39,289 nucleotides of DNA from Opitutaceae bacterium. GTDB lineage: Bacteria > Verrucomicrobiota > Verrucomicrobiia > Opitutales > Opitutaceae. Shown here piece by piece: positions 34,296 through 39,289 of the stretch. The translations under genes were made by a program, and so were the position numbers. The stretch spans positions 1 to 39,289 of the forward strand of contig JAGYIG010000032.1 of assembly GCA_018402455.1 (NCBI GenBank), given 5' to 3'. The notes under the pieces are model-generated. The model did not search any database, was not told the DNA's origin, and saw only the letters and a program-made list of their open reading frames with translations. How positions within the stretch are numbered: the first letter of the stretch is position 1; each line of letters opens with the position of its first letter.

Positions 34296-34494
34296 ATGCC
34301 AAAACTTCCCGGTATCGGACAGAAGCAGGCGGTGAGAGTTTGGAAAAACGCGGTTTTCGCGTCGTGCGGCAGGGGAAACACATCACCCTATCCAATGGTG
34401 CCGTGATGGTGCAGGTGCCTCGGCACACTGTCATCAACGCTTATCCGATGGGTTCGCCGGCATGACGCCAGCGGAGTTTCGGAAGCTACTCTGA
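34296..34494 (+). pseudogene. hicA: hicA-like mRNA interferase, broken by frameshifts
   Basis: The ATG at 34296 begins MPKLPGIGQKQAV, as in HicA, then leaves frame near 34340. One extra T there restores EKRGFRVVRQGKHITLSNG and VMVQVPRHTVINAY, the double-stranded-RNA-binding-like core with the catalytic-type His in GKHITL. After NAYPMGS the frame breaks again: GMTPAEFRKLL, the usual HicA end, lies in another frame, and several residues between the two parts are missing. Two disruptions, one with a deletion, favour a real pseudogene, although other genes in this window show apparent indel errors. Confidence 0.75.
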
Positions 34495-34724
34495 AACCCG
34501 AAGCGATCGGAAACTTCCGTGCTGCGATAAAGGAGGAAGGGAGGGACGAGCTCCGTCTCGTCCGCGGCGGTAAGGAAGAGGATAGCCGTAAGCTTGAAAC
34601 CAGCGCGCTAGGCGAGCCCGACCTACCTTTCGCAGGGGGTGGGGCTCGACCTCCGGGCGAGCCGAGCCATGGAGGGGGGCGTTTACTACACAGCGGACGA
34701 GACGGAGCTCGTCCCTCCCCTGAA
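34495..34724. other. Intergenic stretch after hicA, holding a hairpin repeat
   Basis: No gene seen. It is mainly occupied by the repeat at 34539-34719. A further hairpin ggctcg-N9-cgagcc lies near 34646-34666. It lies immediately downstream of the E2 stop on the minus strand and may serve as a terminator for the pyruvate dehydrogenase genes. Confidence 0.4.
34539..34719. repeat. Hairpin-rich intergenic repeat, copy 2, with perfect 27-bp inverted ends
   Basis: The left end (34539-34565) and right end (34693-34719) are perfect inverted repeats of 27 bp, and each end is itself a hairpin: ggacgag-N6-ctcgtcc at 34544-34563 and 34695-34714. The same arms, one shortened by ten bases, occur at 7595-7682. 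The inside is about 127 bp without a gene. This is the layout of a REP pair (REPIN) or a small non-autonomous inverted-repeat element. No target-site duplication was identified. Confidence 0.7.
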
Positions 34725-36029
34725 TTACACCAACAGCAAGGCGGGTTTTTCGATCAACTCCCGCAGGGCGACCATGAATTGGGCGCCGATCGCACCGTCG
34801 ACCACGCGATGATCACAAGAGAGGGTCAAGGTCATGCGTTGGCCGATGACAATCTGACCGTTGGCGACGACCGGCTTGGTTTCCGTCGTGCCGACAGCGA
34901 GGATCGCCGCATTGGGGGGGTTGATGATGGCGCTGAAACGCTTGATGCCCATCATCCCCAAGTTGCTGACACAGAAGGTGCCGCCGGTGAATTGGTTGGG
35001 CTGCAGTTTCATCGCCTTGGCCGCTTGGGCGAGGGCCTTGGCCTCGGTGCTGATGGCGAAAACCGATTTCACGTGAGCGTCGAAGACCACGGGAGTGATG
35101 AGGCCATCGTTGATGGCGACGGCAAACGAGACGTGGGCCCGGTCGTGTTTGCGCACCTGATTGCCCTCCCACGAGCAATTCACGGCGGGCACTTTGCGCA
35201 GCGCTTCCGCGCTGGCTTTGAGAATGAAGTCGTTGACCGAGAGCTTCACGCCCTGCTCGACGAGGCCGTCATTGATTTGCGAGCGCAAGGCGAGGAGCGG
35301 TGCGGCGTCGACCTCGACATCGAGGTAGAAGTGGGGGAGCTGGGTCTTCGACTCGACCAGGCGACGGGCGATGGTGGCCCGCATGTTCGAGACCTTGTCG
35401 ACCCCGGCTTCCTGAATGGGTCCCTTGGGGAAGGAGGTGCCACTGCTGGCCATGCCACCGGTGCCGTGTTTCTCGGCCTTCAGCACGTCGGATTTGACGA
35501 TGCGTCCGCCCGTGCCGGTGCCGCGCAAGCGCGCGGGATCAATGCCAAGTTCGTCTGCCAGTTTACGGGCCAAGGGGGAAATCTTAACGCGGTCGCCCGA
35601 GGCGCTGGCGGGTTGGGGCGGAGCGGGAGGAATGGCAGGTGCCGGGGCAGCCGGGGACGGATTGCAGCCGGTGCCTCTTCCTTGGCCTCTTTGGCTTCGT
35701 CGGCCGCGGGGGTGTCATCGGCATCGTCCTTGGCGGCGGGCTTGGCCGGTGCGGCCGGCTGCTCTTTTGGCCGGCGCGGTGACTTCTTCACCCTCTTGAC
35801 CGACGGCGCAGAGGGGTTCGCCGACTTCCACCGAGGCGCCCTCGTCGGCAAAGATCTTGAGCAAGGTGCCGTCGAAGAAGCACTCCAGCTCCATGGTGGC
35901 TTTGTCGGTCTCGACCTCGGCGAGCATGTCGCCGGTGGCGACCGCATCGCCCTCCTTTTTCAACCACTTTACCAGCGTGCCCACCGTCATGGTGTCGCTG
36001 AGTTTAGGCATTTCGATGATGTCGGCCAT
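34725..36029 (-). CDS. pdhC: Pyruvate dehydrogenase E2 (dihydrolipoyl acetyltransferase), linker frame broken twice
   Basis: The N-terminal lipoyl domain ([14 protein letters not shown]..., lipoyl Lys in VETDKATME) is in one frame down to about 35765. The alanine/proline/lysine-rich linker ([15 protein letters not shown]...[11 protein letters not shown]) is in a second frame. The peripheral-subunit-binding domain ([27 protein letters not shown]) and the catalytic domain, with the CoA-acetyltransferase motif [13 protein letters not shown] near the end, are in a third. The breaks lie at an A-run near 35767 and at about 35665. Correcting both gives one E2 of about 435 residues of normal layout. 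It transfers acetyl groups from E1 to CoA in the cytoplasm. Third gene of pdhA-pdhB-pdhC. Indel errors are more likely than a dead gene. Confidence 0.88.
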
Positions 36030-36072
36030 GATACGCTCCGCTAAGTAGGAATTTAGAGTTTAGAATTTAGGA

Positions 36073-37056
36073 CTAGGCTTTGAGCGCGCGGCGGGCGGCT
36101 GCGAGCACGCGGTCCACATTGGGCAGCTGCTCCGTTTCGACAGGGGGGCTGTAGATGGCGGGGGCATCAATGGTCGTGACCCGGGTGATCGGCGCATCGA
36201 GATGATCAAACGCCTCTTCCTGGATCATGAAGGCCACTTGAGCGCCGACCGAAGCGAAGGGCTTTTGCTCTTCGACGATCAACACCCGGTTGGTCTTGGT
36301 CACCGATTTGATCACGGTGTCGATGTCGAGGGGGCGGATGGTGCGGAGGTCCACCACCTCAATCTCGGCGCCATCCTCCTTGGCGATGGTCTCGGCGGCC
36401 GCCAGCGAATGGAGCACGCAACGGCCGTAGGTCACGATGGTGAGGTCGGTGCCGGCGCGCTTCACGTCGGCCGAACCGAGGGGGATGAGAAAGTCGGCCT
36501 CATCCGGCACCTCGCCCTTGATGCCGTAAAGCAGGGTGTTTTCGAGATACATGACCGGATCGTTGTCGCGGATGGAGCTCTTGAGCAGGCCCTTGGCATC
36601 CGCGGGCGTGGCGGGCACGACGACCTTTACGCCGGGGTGATTGGCCAGCACGTTTTCCGGGGTGTGGGAGTGGGTTGCGCCGACGTTGGTGCCGCCGTTG
36701 GCGGGGCCGCGGATCACGATCGGACAGTTGATCAGGCCGCCGGACATGTAGCGCACATTGGCGGCGTTGTTGAGGATCTGGTCGAAGGCGACGGAGTAGA
36801 AGGACCAGAACATGAGTTCCATGACGGGGCGGACCCCCAGCATGGAGGCGCCCACGCCCATGCCGATGAAGCCGGCTTCGGAAATCGGAGTGTCAACGAT
36901 CCGGTCGGGGCCGAATTTGTCGAGCAGGCCCTCGGAGACCTTGTAGGCGCCGTTGAACTGGGCGACCTCTTCGCCGAGCAGGACGACGTTTTGGTCGCGC
37001 TCGATTTCCTCGGCGAGGGCAGCGCGGACGGCTTCGCGGTAAGTGAGTTCAGACAT
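36073..37056 (-). CDS. pdhB: Pyruvate dehydrogenase E1 component, beta subunit
   Basis: 327 residues, the usual length. Typical features are LTYREAVRAALAEEIERD, VVLLGEEVAQFNGAYKVSEGL, PISEAGFIGMGVGASMLG, the THSHTPENVLANHPG stretch and a transketolase C-terminal domain (FLIPLGSADVKRAGTDLTIVTYGR, VDLRTIRPLD, VEEQKPFASVG). With the alpha subunit it forms the thiamine-diphosphate-dependent E1 heterotetramer that decarboxylates pyruvate and acetylates the E2 lipoyl arm. 18 bp downstream of pdhA and 43 bp upstream of E2. Confidence 0.94.
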   Translation of the reverse strand: MSELTYREAVRAALAEEIERDQNVVLLGEEVAQFNGAYKVSEGLLDKFGPDRIVDTPISEAGFIGMGVGASMLGVRPVMELMFWSFYSVAFDQILNNAANVRYMSGGLINCPIVIRGPANGGTNVGATHSHTPENVLANHPGVKVVVPATPADAKGLLKSSIRDNDPVMYLENTLLYGIKGEVPDEADFLIPLGSADVKRAGTDLTIVTYGRCVLHSLAAAETIAKEDGAEIEVVDLRTIRPLDIDTVIKSVTKTNRVLIVEEQKPFASVGAQVAFMIQEEAFDHLDAPITRVTTIDAPAIYSPPVETEQLPNVDRVLAAARRALKA

Positions 37057-37074
37057 GGTTCGCGAGTGAAAGGG

Positions 37075-38136
37075 TTAGCTGAAAAAGAGCCGGCCTTGCG
37101 ACGTGCGTTGGTCGGGGTGGTCGGCCTCCCAATAGACGTGCTTTTGGATGTCGGCCTCGGTGGGGAAGGGACTGGACTCGGCGAATTCGGCCGCGGCGTC
37201 GGCTTCGGCCCGGGCGGCTTGATCGATTTCCTGCTGACTCTCTTCCGAGAGCACGCCCTCTTCGGTGAGCTGGTGTTGGAAGATGATCAGCGGGTCTTTG
37301 TTTTTCCGGTATTCGTCAATCTCCTCCCGGGTGCGGTAGGTCTTGTCCGGGTCGGCCACGGAGTGACCGCGGTAGCGGTAGGTATCGATTTCGACGACGG
37401 ACGGCTTGTGCTCCTCGCGAGCGAGGGTGAGGACCTTGTTCATGATCTCGCGCACCTCGTAGACATCGTGACCGAAGCACTTTTCCCAGTGCATGCCGTA
37501 GCCGAGTGCTCGCTCGGCCAGGCCGGGACCCGCGGTGGAGCGGATCTGGGAGGTGCCCATCGAATAGCGGTTGTTCTCGATCACGAAGACGCAGGGCAAG
37601 TCCCACAGGGCCGCGAGGTTCATCGCTTCATGCACCGCCCCTTGGTTGACGGCGCCGTCGCCCATGAACGCCATGGCGGAACCCTTATGACCTTGGTATT
37701 TCACGCCGTAGGCGAGGCCCACGCCGAGCGGGATTTGTCCGCCCACGATACCGTGTCCGCCCCAAAAATTGTTGGAGGGGTCAAAATAGTGCATCGAGCC
37801 GCCCTTGCCCTTGGAGCAGCCGGTGATTTTGCCGTAGAGCTCGGCCATCAGCGGCTTGGTATCCATCCCCACCGCAATGGCGTGGCCGTGGTCCCGATAC
37901 GCCGTGATGACGTGATCGTGCTCACCCATCAGCGAACAGCACCCGACCGCGACGGCCTCCTGACCGATGTAGAGGTGGAGGAATCCACCGATTTTTTTGG
38001 CCTGGTAGGCCCGCAGGCTGCGCTCCTCGAATCGCCGGATGCGCATCATCTGACGGTAGAGTTCGAGCTTGTCGGCGGAGGACAGGCCTTGGTTGATCTC
38101 GGCGGAGGCGGATTTGGAAGTAGTCGTTTCGCTCAC
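37075..38136 (-). CDS. pdhA: Pyruvate dehydrogenase E1 component, alpha subunit
   Basis: 353 residues. The thiamine diphosphate/Mg motif is GDGAVNQGAVHEAMNLAAL, ending in FVIENN. Also seen are MMRIRRFEERS, GFLHLYIGQEAVAVG, YRDHGHAIAVG, GKGGSMHYFD and the regulatory-loop region YRYRGHSVADPDKTYR. All are standard for the alpha2beta2 type E1. First gene of pdhABC on the minus strand. No E3 (lipoamide dehydrogenase) gene lies within the window. Confidence 0.95.
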   Translation of the reverse strand: MSETTTSKSASAEINQGLSSADKLELYRQMMRIRRFEERSLRAYQAKKIGGFLHLYIGQEAVAVGCCSLMGEHDHVITAYRDHGHAIAVGMDTKPLMAELYGKITGCSKGKGGSMHYFDPSNNFWGGHGIVGGQIPLGVGLAYGVKYQGHKGSAMAFMGDGAVNQGAVHEAMNLAALWDLPCVFVIENNRYSMGTSQIRSTAGPGLAERALGYGMHWEKCFGHDVYEVREIMNKVLTLAREEHKPSVVEIDTYRYRGHSVADPDKTYRTREEIDEYRKNKDPLIIFQHQLTEEGVLSEESQQEIDQAARAEADAAAEFAESSPFPTEADIQKHVYWEADHPDQRTSQGRLFFS

Positions 38137-38225
38137 AATAGAGGGTGAGTTGAGAGTGGAGAGGGCGAGTGTCAGGGCAGTCGAAACCTAGGCAAGTGAA
38201 TTGTCCGTCACAGGCGAGGCCGGAC

Positions 38226-38744
38226 TTACAACCAGCCCCCTCGCAGCTCCTGTTCAACCGTAATGGCCAGTTTTTTACCGGGATCACAGTCGGCGCGCAG
38301 GGCGACGAACCCGTTTCGGTGCTGGTCGAAGAGGGGCCAAAGCGCGGTGCGATCCGTCGCCGGAAGATCGAGGGAGTCGATGGCGCGGCGGGAGAAGAAA
38401 CCAAAGTGGCCCTCCGCCATGGCGGCAGGCAGGGCGGCGATGGGGCGGGTGCAGTTGAAGAGAAAGAGCAACCAATGGGACTCCCCCTCGTAGGCCTTTT
38501 CGGCGATCATGCCGAACAGATGAAGATCGGCCGGGGTGATCACGTGCCCGGTTTCCTCAGCGGTCTCCCGGGCGGCGCACTCGAAGGGCGATTCGCCGGT
38601 GGCGGTTTCGAGCTTCCCGCCGATGGGGGTCCAGCAGTTGAGATTGGGGGGCTTGGACCGCATCAGGAGCAATTGTTCCCCGGCGGTGTTCTCGATGAAG
38701 ACGAGGACCGCAATGCGGTGGGCGAGGGCGGGCGGGGGGGGCAT
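38226..38744 (-). CDS. Nudix hydrolase
   Basis: 172 residues. The Nudix box GGKLETATGESPFECAARETAEETGH matches G-x5-E-x7-R-E-U-x-E-E-x-G-U. Flanking strands (RIAVLVFIENTAGEQLLLMRS, NCWTPIGGK) are typical of the 8-oxo-dGTPase/MutT-like group, and the GHFGFFSRRAIDSLDLPATDR tail resembles that group. The substrate (a nucleoside diphosphate linked to X) is not defined. 89 bp upstream of pdhA on the same strand and divergent from the exported protein at 38818. Confidence 0.92.
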   Translation of the reverse strand: MPPPPALAHRIAVLVFIENTAGEQLLLMRSKPPNLNCWTPIGGKLETATGESPFECAARETAEETGHVITPADLHLFGMIAEKAYEGESHWLLFLFNCTRPIAALPAAMAEGHFGFFSRRAIDSLDLPATDRTALWPLFDQHRNGFVALRADCDPGKKLAITVEQELRGGWL

Positions 38745-38817
38745 AAAATTAACGTAGCGGGAGGGAGTTTGAACGTGACGGTCAGCGGGTCCTGCTCAAT
38801 GAATTTCGAGCGAAAAA

Positions 38818-39289
38818 ATGGGTGCCCGACTCGGAGTTTTGCTTGGACTACTGACCTTGACCCTCAGCGTCGGCGCTCAGTCGGCGAGTCGATCGGCAAC
38901 CGGCGCAGATGTTTCGGTGCGGGGGGTGGCGTTTGATCGGGTCCGCGACAGCGGGGGCGCCGAGTGGTGGGAGGCCACGGTGGAGCTGCAGGTGGATGGT
39001 CGGGGGGGAGGCCCGGGTCGTTTTGCGGACCGGGTCAGGGTGGCGATTAACTTGGCCTTGCAGCGTCCGGTGGAGGGCCGTCCCTTGGAGTTTTACCGCG
39101 CGGCCGTGACGGCCCCGGTCCTCGAGGCGGGCCGCCAGACATTTCGTTTTTACCTGCCACCCACGTTGGTGCGCAACCCACCGGCACCACCACCACCAGC
39201 AGCAGCAGCACCAGCAGTGCTCGACGAGAGGTTTCGTCGTCATTGTCTTCGTCATCGTCCTCTCCGTCGTCATCATCATCGTACTTCAA
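38818..39289 (+). CDS. Exported protein, 3' end missing; possibly a verrucomicrobial Amuc_1102-like pilus-operon protein
   Basis: The ATG at 38818 opens a Sec signal (LGVLLGLLTLTLSVGAQS). Then come VRGVAFDRVRDSGGAEWWEATVELQV, FADRVRVAINLAL and FYRAAVTAPVLEAGRQTFRFYLPP, an all-beta pattern recalling small exported proteins next to type IV pilus genes in Verrucomicrobiota. This link is from memory and uncertain. From about residue 121 the sequence becomes proline/alanine- then arginine/histidine-rich because the DNA is low-complexity (39178-39289), so the C-terminal part shown here is probably not real. The gene runs off the window. Confidence 0.6.
   Translation, partial: MGARLGVLLGLLTLTLSVGAQSASRSATGADVSVRGVAFDRVRDSGGAEWWEATVELQVDGRGGGPGRFADRVRVAINLALQRPVEGRPLEFYRAAVTAPVLEAGRQTFRFYLPPTLVRNPPAPPPPAAAAPAVLDERFRRHCLRHRPLRRHHHRTS
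39178..39289. repeat. Low-complexity trinucleotide sequence at the window end
   Basis: From about 39178 the DNA consists of imperfect CAC/CAG triplets followed by CGT/CAT triplets up to the last base, quite unlike the balanced coding sequence before it. It interrupts an otherwise normal exported protein. This may be a contig-end artefact (collapsed or error-prone reads) or a true short tandem repeat. Confidence 0.6.

Noticed and set aside
34779..36044. 421-codon open frame on the plus strand
   Set aside because: Antisense to pyruvate dehydrogenase E2; its long openness reflects GC-rich codon periodicity.
36202..38148. 648-codon open frame on the plus strand
   Set aside because: It is antisense to pdhA and pdhB, whose products are unmistakable; its translation is a Gly/Val/His/Asp-rich shadow typical of high-GC DNA.
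39047..39289. Acidic poly-Asp frame on the minus strand at the window end
   Set aside because: Produced by the low-complexity triplet sequence; not protein-like otherwise.
1..39289. CRISPR arrays, tRNA or rRNA genes, integrase or IS transposase genes
   Set aside because: None recognised; no regularly spaced repeats, no cloverleaf, no transposase-like protein.

Overview
The window is GC-rich, densely coded DNA from a Gram-negative, heterotrophic bacterium. Two large TonB-dependent receptors, many Sec/lipoprotein exports, GH5 and GH106-like glycosidases, a three-gene pyruvate dehydrogenase and the overall gene style suggest Verrucomicrobiota, most likely an Opitutaceae-like lineage. That placement is by eye only.

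Positions 1-27700 form one functional theme. It holds six NMT1/THI5-type periplasmic binding proteins (A 645-1643, B 2780-3730, C 3739-4761, D 6516-7533, E 19429-20430, F 23353-24387). It also holds two complete ABC permease/ATPase pairs (4758-6329 and 24354-25924), two paralogous TonB receptors (12297-15167 and 20687-23242) and two paralogous two-domain cytochromes c (1863-2747 and 11090-11962). The enzymes are a cytosine-deaminase-type amidohydrolase (1-606, cut by the window edge), an FAD-linked oxidase (9447-10868), a CocE-type hydrolase (7759-9450), a creatininase with a degenerate creatininase sister (16658-18276), an ACMSD-like amidohydrolase (25917-26795) and a ThuA-like lipoprotein (18380-19363). 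An AraC regulator sits in the middle (15580-16482). The genes look like two diverged copies of one import module plus shared catabolic enzymes. My reading is TonB-dependent capture, periplasmic delivery, ABC import, then oxidation and C-N bond hydrolysis of an unknown small nitrogenous (pyrimidine- or cyclic-amide-like) compound. The substrate is inference.

The right-hand minus-strand genes from 27701 down to 16658 are closely packed or overlapping (TPR protein, amidohydrolase, ATPase, permease, SBP F, TonB2, SBP E, ThuA, two creatininases) and probably form one long transcription unit with an internal promoter before SBP E. On the left, ATPase1-permease1-SBP C-SBP B is a second operon, oxidase-CocE a third, and SBP A-amidohydrolase a fourth.

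Positions 27793-32833 hold a Tat-exported Dabb-domain protein, a GH5 glycosidase and a very large GH106-like alpha-L-rhamnosidase. Positions 32834-34724 are gene-poor: a doubtful small membrane ORF, a hicB antitoxin, a broken hicA and a hairpin-rich repeat that recurs at 7595-7682. Positions 34725-38136 encode pyruvate dehydrogenase E2, E1-beta and E1-alpha, followed by a Nudix hydrolase and the start of an exported protein that runs into low-complexity sequence at the window end.

Several genes have their frame broken by apparent one-base indels (SBP D, TonB1, creatininase, E2 twice, hicA). Because one of these is a central-metabolism gene, base-level assembly errors are the simplest explanation.
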